A stretch of 64,000 nt of DNA, taken from the NCBI RefSeq assembly GCF_964340395.1, contig NC_135564.1, forward strand, positions 19,937,107 to 20,001,106, read 5' to 3'. Every line of letters starts with the position of its first letter. The stretch's first letter is position 1. The notes under the pieces are model-generated. The model was not told the DNA's origin and did no database searches. It saw nothing but the letters and a program-made list of their open reading frames with translations. The position numbers and the translations under genes were made by a program. Shown one piece after another: positions 10,996 to 24,925 of this stretch. This DNA is from Glandiceps talaboti. Its lineage: Eukaryota; Hemichordata; Enteropneusta; Spengelidae.

Positions 10996-13900
10996 TTGTT
11001 ACCAATTACTCAACTCGTTGACATACAGTTTATTTATTTATTTCACGTAAGGCCGGCAAGTCCCATTTACAGGCTCCTAAAAATGAAAAATTCAAGAATA
11101 CAAAACACACAAGCATATCAAACAAACAAAACTAACTTAATGCACATTAAAAACACATTTTTCGATTACTTATTCTCTAAGTATGTCAGTCATTTCATGA
11201 TGAACGGAGAAGTCATAGTCAAATACAGCTGTAAGTCTTGCACAGTCAACCAGTTCAATTCTGATAGAAATTTTTTAAACAGTTCATGTTCTTTCCTACA
11301 TTGCAATGTCAGATCCCTTACAAAAAACTTTGATAGCTTTGTTAACTTTCTAAGCATGTTAGATCAAAATTTTCTTTTTATAGCTCTAACGGAAACATGG
11401 TTACATCCCGATTCAAATTGCTGTCTTTATGATTTGCCTTCCTATACTTTCGTTACTTGTAATCGTGAAGCCTCACAAGGTGGTGGAGTCGCTCTGTATT
11501 TTCACAACTCGTTGTCCTTCTCTCGCATTAACACATGTAAAATTAATCACTGCGAATCCATCTTTGGGGAAACTATGATCAACAACAAAAAGATTGTTAT
11601 AGGCGTTATCTACAGAAGACCCAACACACCTTTTAATGAATTCATTGACAGTTTAGAAGCATGCCTTGATCAGGTGTCAGTGAACGGGCGTGATTGTATT
11701 CTCCTTGGCGATATGAATATTGACACATCTTTAGATAGCCCACCCGTTACTCATTACAATACTCTCCTGAATACATACAATATGACACAATTAATTAACA
11801 CCCCTACCAGAGTTACTAACACCTCACAAATATTACTGACCACTTTATTGAGTCCGGTACAATTGAAACAGACATTTCAGACCACTATCCAATTTTCGGC
11901 ATTATTAAAAGTCTGCATCACGTTTTTGAAAACAGTACCAAAACACACACCTACGATTTCAGGAATTACAACAAAGAGGCCTTCTTAGCTGACCTAAGCA
12001 ATGTATCCTGGCAACCAGTCCACATGTGCGAAGATCCGTCTGAAGCATACAATATTTTTAATGATTTATTTCATACTGTTATCAGAAGACATCTTCGAAT
12101 AAAAACATTTACAAGAACACAAAAGTCAATTAAAAGACCCTGGATCACAAAGGGCTTATTTACATCCATACATACAAACATAAACTTTTCTCGAAAATGA
12201 AAAATCACCCAAGGAATAACCAAATTAAAAATAAGTATACTAGGTACAGGAATACATTGACAAAGCTCCTTAGGTTGGCTAAGAAAAACTACTACACCAA
12301 TAAAATTTCAAATGCCTCTGGCAACACCAACAAAACTTGGCTTATTATTAAAGAGATGTTGAACAAAACACATACCAAATGTTCTCCCGATAAATTAACT
12401 ACAAACAACCCTGGAAACACATGCTTAACAGATACAAGAGATATTGCTCAAGAATTCAATAATTATTTCACTGGTATTGGGCCCAATCTTGCTCAAAAGA
12501 TTACAAGCAACAAAGACTTTAGACAATACCTGGATGGGAACTGCCTCAACTCCTTTTTCTTTCACCCCGTGTCTGAAGAAGACGTCCTTGGAGAAATATT
12601 CAAGCTTGATCCCCGCAAAGCTACCGGTCAGGACACAATTAATCCCCTCTTAGTTATACACGCTGCTCACATTATTGCATGCCCTCTCACACATATAATT
12701 AACTGTTCTCTCAACAATGGTATTTTTCCAAGTCTACTTAAGATTGCCAAGGTAATACCTATTTATAAAAAAGGTTCGCCATGCGATGTTGGCAATTATC
12801 GCGCCATTTCAATTTTGCCCGTAATCAGTAAAGTGTTTGAATCTATTGTCAATCATCAACTTGTTATATATTTTGAAAAATACAACATCCTCATCAAAAC
12901 TCAGTTTGGTTTCAGGAAAAAACACAGTACTAAGCTTGCCCTGGTTGACCTGATCACTGGTATTGCTAATAAGCTGGACAATGGATATCTGACATGTGGT
13001 ATATTCATTGATTTGCGGAAAGCCTTTGACACAATAGACCATAGTATTCTTCTACACTATGGTGTCAGAGGCTTGCCTTTACTTTGGTTTAAAAGTTATC
13101 TCTCCCAGCGTAAGCAGTGTGTCTGTATAAATAATGTTACCTCGCCATATAGCGAAATACAATGTGGAGTACCACAAGGCTCAATTTTAGGCCCCCTTCT
13201 CTTTCTGATTTACGTCAATGATATTGTGAACGCTACTGATGCATTTGAATTTCGATTATTTGCCGACGACACAAACTTGTTTCAATTTATCAACAATCCC
13301 TCAAATATAATTCAGCTTGATCAACTCCATTTCGACTTCAGGAAAGTCTGTGACTGGTGCGACGCCAATAGGCTCACTATCAATGTAGAAAAAACTAATT
13401 TCATGATTATTAAGACTTCGCAAAGATTGGTGAAAACGGAGGGAAGTCTGGGCATCAATCGCTCACAAATTTCACAAGTAACGTCAACCAATTATCTTGG
13501 CGTGTGTTTAGATCAAAATATGCTTTGGACATCACACATTGCAAAAGTTAGGAAAGCAATTTCTCCAATTAATGGCATAATTTCCAAAATTCGCTATTAC
13601 GTACCTAAATCTACTCTTCTTCTGCTGTATAACTCTATGATCTTGCCCCATATCTCATATTGTATAGAGATATGGGGCAATACATTTCTCAAGCCTATCT
13701 TAAACCTTCAAAAGAAAGTTATTCGCTTTATAACTTTTTCAAATATTGGTGCTCCCTCCTCCCCTCTTTTTCAGCAACTAGGAATTCTAAGTGTCCACCA
13801 GCAATGCAAATTTAATACTTCTTTATTTATTTTTGATTTGAGGGCCGGTCACTTCCCGCAAACAGTTAACGACTATTTCAACACACCACCAAATACGTAT

Positions 13901-14081
13901 CACACTCGGAATACAACGAGAGATAACTTTTACATTCCAAAAGTAAATCTTACTTTGACGCAACACAATTTTCAGTATGCAGCTGCAAAACATTGGAACT
14001 CCTTACCTGAAGAATTGAAAAAAAATACAATCCAGGACTACTTTTAAATCTCAGTTAAAACAGTATTTGTTACAAAATTAA
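10996..14081 (+). pseudogene. LINE ORF2 (endonuclease + reverse transcriptase), broken by frameshifts
   Basis: The endonuclease part (about 11280-11940) shows HCNVRSL, ALTETWLH, IYRRPN and LGDMNID. The frame then changes near 11829-11835, where DHF and SDHYPIF appear in another frame. It changes again near 12180-12197, and once more near 14041-14045, after which a KSQLKQYLL tail ends at 14081. Reverse transcriptase motifs are KVIPIYKKG, NYRAISILP, FIDLRKAFDTIDH, GVPQGSILGPLLF and the catalytic FADDTN. The usual short stretch between the DH-ILL and HYGVRGL motifs appears missing, consistent with a small in-frame deletion. Three frameshifts and no ORF1 make it a dead copy. Confidence 0.88.
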
Positions 14082-14400
14082 TTCAGCTTTTTCTACCTTA
14101 CATTGCATTTAATGCCAGTTGTTATATTTTTTTTTGATGAGAACGCGTTTTGTTTTGTTTGTTTTTTGTTTGTTTTTGTTTTAATTTCAAATTTGTTTTT
14201 GTTTTTGCTTTGATTATTTTATTTGTTTAATCAATTGTAGTATGGGCCACAAACTTGACTAGTTTGTTTCAAACTATTTCTGTGGTCCAGCCATAAACTC
14301 TGTATTCATCCATCAGTTTAATTGTAATATTTATTCCACTGTCTTTTGTACTTTCTCTCTTGTTATGTTGATATGATTTTGAGTTTGTGGCAAATAAAAT
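10996..14400 (+). mobile_element. Degenerate APE-type non-LTR retrotransposon (LINE, Jockey/CR1-like group)
   Basis: The element carries an endonuclease followed by reverse transcriptase in the order typical of APE-class LINEs. No ORF1 was found, so the copy is probably 5'-truncated or begins in ambiguous sequence near 10.8-11 kb. After the coding part come a GTTTTGTTTG-rich 3' region and a putative end near 14400, close to a GGCAAATAAAATAC stretch. Clade assignment is by general resemblance only. A clear target-site duplication was not found. Confidence 0.85.
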
Positions 14401-16579
14401 ACTATATCTAAAATACATTATGAGGCAAATATATAAAATCAATATTGTCAGGTGGACAATCTGGAAAATTAAATTTGATAAATTAAAGTCAATATTCAAA
14501 ATACTACAACAAAGACCACTATACGTTGTTATACATGTACATCTGTGAACGGCACAGTGTTTAAAAACATTAAATTTACTGGCATCAGGTTTGTAAACTT
14601 TCTAGTTCTCCGATCCGGCATCTGTGGAACTTTAAAATGTAACTTGAAAAGCACATATGGACTATCATAAACATTACTTACACACTTGTAAAAAATACCA
14701 TGTCTAAAAACATCCTCCGTTGCGCTGAGAGGGGATTGGCAAATCGAAAAACTTGCATAATGTGCATATTGTGTCGGTTAAAAATTATTCCGTTTAATGA
14801 ATTTTCCAGAACCCTTTCAATGCTAGCCTGTGGTTTATTTTGGCAAGGTTACCAAATGATTGAGCCCTATTCCAGAATACTCCCCATGGGTGATCAAGGT
14901 ATGCTGTTCCTGCGCCAAACCACAATTGAATGGGGTTGGCTAAGTATCTCCAAATATAGATTACGATCCAACCTCTCCTTGCAAATCCCACACTTATAAA
15001 GAAATCTCTTATTATGTATGAACACTGAAGTCGATTACCACTGTTATTTTATACTAGTGTATCATACATTTGCACATCTCCAGAATACGGGAAGTATGCC
15101 AAATAACTGCACAAATGAAAATCAGCGACAACGTTTTTTTGTGAGCTTGAAGGGAAGAGGGAACTGGGAAACAATTTGTACAAAATATTTTCTCATCAGC
15201 CCCCACCCCTTCCCTAAGTGCTGTTCGTTCCCTCGGTTTGCATTTGCGCGGAAATGTAATTCAGGCCAGATATACTCTCTGTCTAAAATAGGTGGAACAA
15301 CATTATCCACATATTAGGGCAAGAAATGGCAAGACAACTAGTTTATTAACTGTTGAAAGCTTCATAAGACAGTTGATTTCTCGGGATTCAATTACGATAT
15401 GAGCAGTCAAATTTTTGGTCGCTTCTTTCTTTATGTGAGGAGGATTTAATTTAAAAGTGTTTAAGACGATTTTTATGAAGATAGCACATAGTAAACATAT
15501 AACTATCAATCCAACAATATATACCAATGACAACTGTCAATCAAACGTGTCACGTGAACTGATTGCTTTGGTAAATGAAAATATAATTTCATTGAGACAC
15601 TGACCCGCCCCTGTGCTACATCCAAGTGGGACACACAGAAGTATCTTTATACGCATATAAAGTCCAGATACGTCCTGATAAAGGAAGTCAAAAGTACAAA
15701 CCATGTTTGGCAGTGTCATTTTATTTTGGTACATGCAAATGTATAATTGTTTTTTCTTCTGAGCTAACATAAAATGGAATATTAATGCTAGTACCTTTAG
15801 AATTCAAACTGTTCTTACTACATTTATCAAGTAAACAAATATACCTCACGTCTGAATAAAGACTTGAATATGTGCTGAACAAGAAAAAATGAATCGATTA
15901 ACTAGAGATTCTTACATTAATACTTTGGTGACTTCTGCACAAATGTTGAAGACATTCATTGACATCACTGTACCAGTCATTCTGTAACGTACACGTACTA
16001 TAGTTGTGATCAACAATGGGCGAGATAAGCAACTCAACACACACTTAAGTTATTACAAAGACATTGGGTATCTCAAAATGTGTTTTCATCATCATCATCA
16101 TTATTATATGTGAAAAATATTTTAGCCCCCCCCCCCTCCCCCCCCTCAAAAAAAATTTTTTTCAAGTCCCCCCCCCCCCTCAATTCCTCCAACCCCCCCA
16201 CCGCCCATTATTTGTGAATGCAGCCTAACATCAGTTTCACAATAAATTAAAAAGGAGAAAAAACATTCCTCTGAATTTAAACATTATAGTTTATGTAGTG
16301 TGGACTAGAGACATTTTCTTGAAGAAGAATATTATATACTTTCTTGCACTTAATAGGCTTACCGCCAATGTTTTAAAAAATTCAACCACCCGGGATTTTG
16401 GACAGAAGTAAAAGCACCCCCCCCCCCCCCAATCATTATTACTATGGCAACGTGTTGTTGATATACTGTGACAAAATGAACTTGTACATGTTTTTGTTCA
16501 AATATGTTATAACTTATAATAAAGAGTGATTTCACGGAAAATTGCCAACACAAATAAAGTGCAAATATATGAAAATGTA
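14401..16579. other. Gene-free spacer
   Basis: No protein family or RNA gene recognised. Small open frames at 14700-15320 on both strands lack start context, splice sites or resemblance. C-rich runs lie at about 16125-16200 and 16418-16431. Confidence 0.5.
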
Positions 16580-16870
16580 ACAGTGTATCAAACCGGAAAC
16601 AGATTGGAGTAACGATTTCCGAACAAATGTCATTTCCGGTCAGTTAAAAGTTGACGGCCCGACAATACCAAACTTGGTTTGCCGATGATGCCTGTATCTC
16701 TCGTCTTGCGCTGCACCGCCAAGATGATCGTAAGTTTTTCGACCTCCTACTTTTGTACTTGTGGAATGTTGCTGCGTTATTTTCTTGGTTATTCAGTGTT
16801 CATGCCAGTTCTATTTTGATGCAATACCGACTCTTCCTGGTAACGTTGAACGCAAAAATGGCGGTTGTGA
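16580..16870 (+). promoter_or_regulatory. Probable promoter / 5' non-coding exon of the Praja-like gene
   Basis: Two ACCGGAA (ETS-type) words occur at 16592-16598 (plus) and 16634-16640 (minus). A YY1-like AAAATGGCGG lies at 16855-16864. The block is CpG-richer than its flanks. A good donor (GATC/GTAAGT) at 16729/16730 could end a 5' untranslated exon, and a matching acceptor lies at 18212-18213 just before the first coding exon. The 134-codon frame across 16651-17055 has no ATG at its start and is probably incidental. Promoter function is inferred. Confidence 0.5.
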
Positions 16871-17842
16871 ACGAACGGACTCGAAACGAACGGGACCTTG
16901 TTGTGGTGTCTATATTGTTATTAATTCGTCAAAAATGTCATCACCTGCCTTTGGAAAGATTATACATTAAATATTGTAGCGTGCAGACTTTCGTACATCT
17001 GACGAATGGGGAATTACTACGTTTTGAACCGCGGTTTGACATAACGGTCTACTAATATGAGATGCAACGTAGTGAAAGTGATTTTTATGTTTATACACGA
17101 TTATCATACTTTCGATTTGCAAAATTTAGTACACTTTCGATTTGCATAATTTGTGTAAAGTATGCACCGATAACCAGAAAGACGCTGGCTACAGCTTGCA
17201 ACGTGATGCAATTTTGCATTGGGTAAATTAAAGCATGCCTGTACTTCCATGGGTATCAGATCGGTATCTGACCTTTTTACTGACCTTGGATGGACAGTAA
17301 TATGCTAATTTTACTTACCTCCTTGGTGAAAAGACTGGCTCTGGTTGGGAATATATATATGCATTGTTGGGCAAAGTGTTCTTCTGTCGTGTCTTGCTGC
17401 ATGTGCCATTGTCAAATGTATTAATGTACATACTAGTTTTCCAACAAAACACCTGTATCTGTTAAATGTGAAGTCCATCAAGAATCAACAACTAATGACT
17501 TGCAGTAATAATATGGTAGTCTTACACTACTCTGACCTTACTACTACTAGAATCAGGTGTATTTGGCCAATTTGACTTCATTCTCAGTCAAATTCAAATT
17601 CATGTTTTGTTGCAATTATTATTTTATTTTTATTTTTACTGTTTTCTGAAACGATCGATAATGGATACTATTTCTATGACACCATGTTGATATTTTCAAC
17701 ATGTGTTGTTCTGAAATTAGGTAACAGTGTTTGTTGACTTTACTGAGATAGATAAAAAAAACTATAAAAAAAAAGAATCTGTCTTAGTTTTTTATGTGAA
17801 TAGAATGGCCCTACAAAACCAATTCTTTCAGATATCACCAAA

Positions 17843-17985
17843 GAGATGTTGTAGGTTAGAATAACTCTGGAAATATGCAAATTTTCACTCCCAACTTTTC
17901 TTCATTTCAAACAAAAATGTGTCGGAGTGAATAGTGCACATATTTCCAGAGCTAAGGTTAGAACTGTACGACATGTAGCTCCTGT
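17843..17985. repeat. Short foldback (inverted repeat)
   Basis: AGGTTAGAATAACTCTGGAAATATG near 17852 is mirrored by a reverse-complement block ending near 17965 (CATATTTCCAGAGCTAAGGTTAG). The arms are about 35-45 bp with indels, in the intron upstream of the first Praja-like coding exon. Confidence 0.6.
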
Positions 17986-18241
17986 GTGTGAGCTATTGAA
18001 ATATTCAGCTGATAGTGGAATTTAGAAATAGTCACTGCAAATACTTGTGTATAACAGACTACAATAACTGGTTAGAATTATCTAGGATTGAGTTGCATCA
18101 CCATGTCTGTTACATTTGCAATGATAGTGGCATACATTTGTGTTGAAACACTTCCAGGTTAGAGTACATGTAACTCATAAAAAGACTTGTTTTATTCTGT
18201 TTACTTCATTTAGCTAGTAAACAGACAAGGTCTGCTGTAGC

Positions 18242-21200
18242 ATGGAAAATTGTCAGGGTGGCTCAAACAGACAAAGTAAAGGTTTTCATTCAGGTACTGG
18301 AAGACGTTATGGAAGACAATATGCATATATGACATACAGACCAATGCTGTCAGGAGATAGTGTCAGTGATTGCAGTGAACACAACACAGAGGTAAAATTT
18401 GTATTTATTATGAACTATTACCAGTACCAGTAATTGAGTTTCAATACACCAGTGTGTGCCCTCTTAGGTCAAAATGATGGAAAGTGTTTGTTTTTGTTTT
18501 TTGTGGCAAGTTACCACATAGTATGAAGCTTGGGAACAGACAATATTGGTGTGCCACATAAGAAATTCCTGTGTATCAGTGGAGCGTGAAATTGGCACTA
18601 CTTGTGAGTCACCACATACTTAAGTAAGACACAGGGTAGTCTGTAAGGTACACTGTGACAGGGTACCCTCACATGTGACATACGGTAGGTCAACCCCAGA
18701 GGGGACACCAAATTTTGGTGTGTCCTAAGAAAGTATCAAATTGACCTTGAGGGCACACTACAGCACACCAAACTATTGAGACAGATTGAGAACATGTTCT
18801 GATTGGTGTTGTCTCGGAACAAAACAAGGGTACATTTACCTGTTATAATGTCTGAGTACCCAGGGCATGCCTTTTGAGGCGAGCGATCGCACCGCTCGCC
18901 TACCACTCGCGCAAACTAAAATCCACGAGAGCGATTTTCCACTCGCCTGGGCCCCAACGAACCTGTACAACAGCCTGATGTTATTTTATATCATTTTTCA
19001 ATATGTGGTTACCATAAAAATCAACGTTTATTCGGTAAAATTACGTGGTAGGAGCGTGGAACACTTCCATGTTCATAATCGTCGATCTCCAGCTGAAGTC
19101 AGCGCTGTCATTCATGACCTATATATGTATCTGAAATTTGCATTGCACTACCCGTATATGGGGAAAATAGTGACGTATTCGAAGCGGGACATGCATGATG
19201 TCATGGCATATCATGAATATTGATCAGCTCAGTATGCGTGGAGATTTCAACTTTCGCATCATTGCAAATTGTGCAATTACGATTGATACGATGACTGTTT
19301 GTAGTTCTCGTTTTCAGCAATCCATCGATGAGTTTTTAGTTTTAAATTCCGATCGGCCTACTTTTTGTTAAAACGGGGTTTTTGGAGACCATCCGGCATC
19401 CGGCATCCTACGTGAATGTCTCCTCCGGAACATGAACAACAACTGCGATTTATAGTCGCTACACAAAGTACATGCCCAGAGTTCCGACAATAGCTTGGCG
19501 ATGTTTTGGAGGGCATTGAAAGAATGACAATAAAATAAGATCGATTATTTTACAAAATAAAAATAAAAATAAGCTGTCGATATTTTTCCCACCTTATCTT
19601 ATTATTCTTGTGCAGTTTTCAGAGAAATTCCCGGGTTTTTATTTCATAATCTCCAACACGCAGTTTCATTGTTTTTGTCCGATGATCTATTCAACTGCCG
19701 ACCACGTCTGTTTTACCTCCATGACTTTATCGACTGCTGTAACATATAAAATATTTGCTCGAATTTTCGCCTTGTCGTGATTTCTAAAACAAAGTAGGTC
19801 TGCTGCTTAGACGTGAATGGATCTAGCTACTTTAGTCGGCGACACCGGTCGTCGGATCCGTGTGCAGGTACTAGGTGGGGTTACGTGTTTTATTGTCTCG
19901 GATCGAGTGAATGGTTACAAATTAGCAAGCAATTTAACGTCAACGTCAAAGCTCAACATCAGGAGGCATTTGTCATCTCTGGGGTACGTTAGTTTTTGTC
20001 AATTCATTGTAGTTTTGAACAATCTCAAGTTTGAATTAGCTGCATTTTAAGCGAAATAGAAGTGGTGGTTTCTTCAATGCCCTCCAAAACATGTACTTTG
20101 TAGCGACTATAAATTGTTCCGGAGGAGATATTCAGGTAGGATGTTTTTATAAAAACGTTCTAAGAAAACAAGACCAGTTAGAATTTGTAATTAAAAACAT
20201 ATTTTTGTATTGTACTACTTGTAGTCACAACAAAAAACTGAATATTTTTTCAAGATTTTGATGTGCACAGACTTAACAAAATTGTTGCAATAATAATTGT
20301 TGTACAAATAACCAAACGAACTGTTACTTATAAATATATTTTTGCATACATTTTTTAAATGTGTGTTTTTTTATTCTATTTTATTTATTTGGAGCCGACT
20401 GGCCAAAATACAAATAGAAATGAAAATGAATTTTTTTTCTTCACTCGCCTGACTATTTTCAGGAGAGGTATTAAATCACTCGCCTACCACTCGCCTGGAT
20501 GGTTTCAGGAGAGTGATTTTTAGCTCTCCTGCCATTTTCAAAAGACATGCCCTGAGTACCCTGTACTAATGTTTATAAAATGGAAAGAATAAGTACTCTA
20601 AAACATCATGATTTATACAAAGTGGTAACAAAACAGCAACAAGAACATAGGCAATGTTTTCCTGACCTCCAACATAGTTTTCCAGACTGGTTGAATTGCA
20701 ATATGAATAAGTTTAAAATATTTCTCGACTATAATTCTAAATTGCATGCAATATTTGTTCAATTACAATTTTACATCTAAATGTGGCCATATGGATGAGA
20801 AATGGGTATTCAGTTTAGATTTTTAATTTATAAAACAATTTTATTATAGCTTCCTACTTGAAAAATCAATATGAAACAATAAAGACCTTGAGTTCTTGTT
20901 TGTAACTCAATAAATTGTAAAAGCATGATAAATGTGTATATGTTTGTTATTGTATGTACACTAACAAGCTTTTTACACATTTTTTTAGCTTTTTGCAATG
21001 TATTGAGTTACAAACACAGACTTAGTATTATTTCATATTGATTTTTCAAGTAGGAAGCCATGATAAAATTGTTTTATAAATTACTACTTAAAGATAACAA
21101 TGACAATTACTGTATCTTGTGTACAGCAGAATCTTTAAATCTGATATATGCTTGGTAAGTAATATGACAGAACCCCATGACATGCGAGTGCAAGTGTGGC

Positions 21201-24200
21201 ACGCAGTGTTCTCTGCACGTGTACACAAACATAGCAAGTGAGAGTGCAGCAGAACACACTGTAAGCACGATTGCAAATACCCCAGAGTATACCCACACTG
21301 GAACTCACTTGGCATAGAGTTCTGTTATTTTTTACATGTTTATCTAATTAATCTAAGACAAATTTCCTTAAAATCATAAAACACAATTTTGTATATAGAA
21401 AATGATCGTGTTCTCGTGTGCATATCATTTGCATGCAGGTATGCAATCAATGATTTTGTCGGTATTGCACTGCAGTAAAAAATCTCTGGTACATTATGTA
21501 ATAATACTTTGTTTTTATTCTCACTTTGTAGAAAGGATCAAAATCATTGCACCAAAGTAAGACCACAGTAGAGAATGTTGCTTCAGAATATGCTCAGTTT
21601 GGAGAGTCAAGTCCAAAGATGAAAAAGAAAGAAATAAAGAAAGTTGCTAGTAAAGTTACTTCAGATGGGTCTCACAGTGGAAGTGGCATCAGCAGCCCTT
21701 CTAGACATAAAGAAAAGAACCATGTAGACAAAGATAGGGGCCATAGCAAGAAACGAAAGGGTTCCAGTGGAACATTGAAAGGACCTGCAGAAGCCAGTAA
21801 TGCTGATGTAGAAATAAAAGTAAAAGGTAGAACTAAAAAGACAGGTCCTGGTGATGGAGGAAGTCACAGTTCACGATATGAAACTAATGGCCAAAGCTCT
21901 GAAAGAAATTGGAACAGTGAAGGAGGCAGGCCTAAAAGTTCAAAAAAGGGCACTGCTAAACCAAACTGTGATCCTAGGGAAACAGTTAGACATAGCAGAA
22001 GACAAATCAGACGCAAAAGAGCTGTTTCTACTAGTGAGAAACAGGAATATCCAAAACAAGTGAAACATGGTGCAAAATCTTCTGTAGCTAGTACTAGTGG
22101 GTCATCATCTAGCACCAGACATAAATCAAAAGCTATAAAAGACAGTCCGAGGAGTAGCTCCAGTGGACCAGAGACACAGAAGTCAGCCAATACTAAAAAA
22201 ACAAGGAAAAATCATAGATCCAAAAGTAGTCATAGAAAATCCAAAGATGACAATCATACAGCATCAGCTGGAAGCAAGAGCTCTGTGAGAAAAAAGACAG
22301 GAAGATCTAAAAAAGTAGGAAGTGAGTCAACATCATCTCAAGTTAATCCTGCTGTAGATAGTGTTGCTTCTCTCCCAGCCTTATGTGACAGCTCTGATTC
22401 AGAATCAGATTTAGAAAGTCGTCTAATTGCAGAGGAATATGTACATAGATGTAGATATATAGATCGAGAAGAACCAAATAGGGCCACCAACGATGGTTTG
22501 GTATATCAGATGATAAGTTCTATAATGACAAATGTCGTGTTTGGTCCTGACAGTGAAAATGAGAGTGATAGTAGTATAGAGAGCAGAGAAGATTTCTTGC
22601 CAGAGTTAGTACCATTAGAATCAAGTTGTAGCTCAGATAGCTCTGACAGACACTCCGATAGAAGTCACAGTTCTTTGCCTTCTCTGTCATCTGATACCAA
22701 TTCCGACTCTGATCTTTCAGAGTCTTCCTCTGGGAGCCATAGCAACAGTAGCCATGACAACGTGAGTGCAGGGGCTGCAAGTTGGAATAATCTACCTCCC
22801 CTGATTTCTGACAGCAACTCAGAAGATTCAGAACACACAGCGGAAGAAATGTCTGACATGGAGGAAGAAGAGGAATTCTACAGGTACAGTCAGGTTAAAC
22901 AACTTGTTGCCAGTGATCTTAAATCCCCTTTCCCCCTCCTTAGTTTGAGAACATAATATTGCCTGCCTATGTATGTCAGTAAAAAGATATGATAAATCAT
23001 ATAAATATAAAACTCCAGTCTGTACAGTAATTTGAGTAAAGGCCCAGTTCACAGTAGGATCACAATTTTGGTTTGAGAAAAGGTCTTGCAGACCTATAGA
23101 AAGGTTGGTGCTGAACACCAGTATGATCCTATGCCATCCTTATGACTTCACTTATAAGATAACAATAATGTGAGTACCTAGGATTGAATAGTGGGCCTTT
23201 AACATTGTCTATCAGTTCTCCTAGACATTCTAGAAATATCACTAACCCTTTCAGTGCTATATTTATCAAGAAATGTTGCATTTTCTTGGCATGTTTTACA
23301 GAGCTGCTGCTGAAATCCATGGTGACATAGAGGAAGCATTCTTTCCTTTCATACAGCTACCTACACCAACTAATCCATTGGAGTTGATCATACAAAATCG
23401 TCTTCAGTATACTCAAGACGTTATGCAAGCATTGTTTGAGGTATGTTTTTATTTCCCTTGAAGTAATCTATATTGTGGATGGGTAGCCCAGATTTCTTCC
23501 AATACAGATTTAGTCGGAGATTATATTTATGTGATTATGCTATACTGATGTATGAGTATTTCATAGACTTCTCTGTGAAATCTAGTCTTGTAGTAAGATC
23601 TCAGATCTGTGCTTGGAAGGTTGTGAAAACAAAAGCTGAGGATGACAGTATCTCTACTCTAGTGAATAAACACCCTTGATATGCACCTACACCCTAATGT
23701 GACATTCAGTGGCCTAATATCAAAGAGAAAGCCCAATGATCTATATGGTAGACTATGTGGAATTGTGCCCTTTTTGTTGGCACCATTTCTGATCTTTTCC
23801 CCCTCTGAAAGTTGTAAGTACGAGATTGGGTTCAAGAAAACCTATGGTATTGTGTCAGATGTTGGTAACGGGTGCTCACAAATGGACAAATGACAGGAAA
23901 CGTAAGATTTAAAAAGAAATCACGCCGAATACACTACATCGGTTTTTAATCAAATTGAGGAAGTGTAAAAGGCCTTAGTATCATTCTAGGTTACATTAGT
24001 ATTCAAGTTAGTAATTAAGAAAATTAATTTACAATAAGATTATGTTCCTCCACCCCCCCCCCCCCCCCAACCATGTGGCTCACACCCTTTTTGGGGTCAG
24101 TGTGTATTTTTTTTGAACATTTGTTTTGTTTCAGAATGCTATTCTACAGATGTTAGCTCTACATCCCGATTTACAAGGTGATCAAGCCCCACCTGCTGCA

Positions 24201-24833
24201 ACACAGCAAACTATTGATGCCCTACCAAAGGTTCTCATCCTTCAAAAACATATTGGTAAGTTCAAATACAATCCACAATCTACTCTTTTGCATCACAGGA
24301 TTGTCAATCTTTACAGAAACCTGCTTAGTAATAAGGAACAGTAGATGTTTGTCTGCTATACATTTAGCAATTATTTTGTGTATGTCCTTTGTAAAGAAAA
24401 GAAAACAGCTATTGGGGTAGATTTTACTGTCAGTGAAAAGAAATTTATGTAATTTCCTAATTTTCTTCAATTTAAGTTTTGTGGTTTTGGAATGGCTATT
24501 TTTTTTACCAATCATTAATCATGAAACTGACAATCATGGTTGTATGCAAAAAGTATGGATGAAATGTAAAAAAACCCTGTTGGTTTTAATAACAAGAACC
24601 ACAAAAGGGTGATGGTATATTAAGTAGCTGTAAGAGTTTGCTATCACACAATTTTAGTGTGTAAATCACTGATACCAGTAGAAATATTGTAGGAACATTG
24701 TATTAAACTATATTTTATAGATTGTTAGCTTCACTTACAACACTTTGAAAAGTGAGGCTGACTTTGTATGGTCGTTACCTTTACTCCCATACCCCACAAC
24801 ATATAAATACATGCAGGCAGGCAGGCAGGCAGG

Positions 24834-24925
<92 letters not shown>

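Noticed and set aside
14700-15317. Overlapping ~100-codon frames on both strands
   Set aside because: No start context or family resemblance; likely chance.
16651-17055. 134-codon plus frame upstream of the Praja-like gene
   Set aside because: No ATG at the start, no family resemblance; overlaps promoter-like sequence and a probable 5' untranslated exon.
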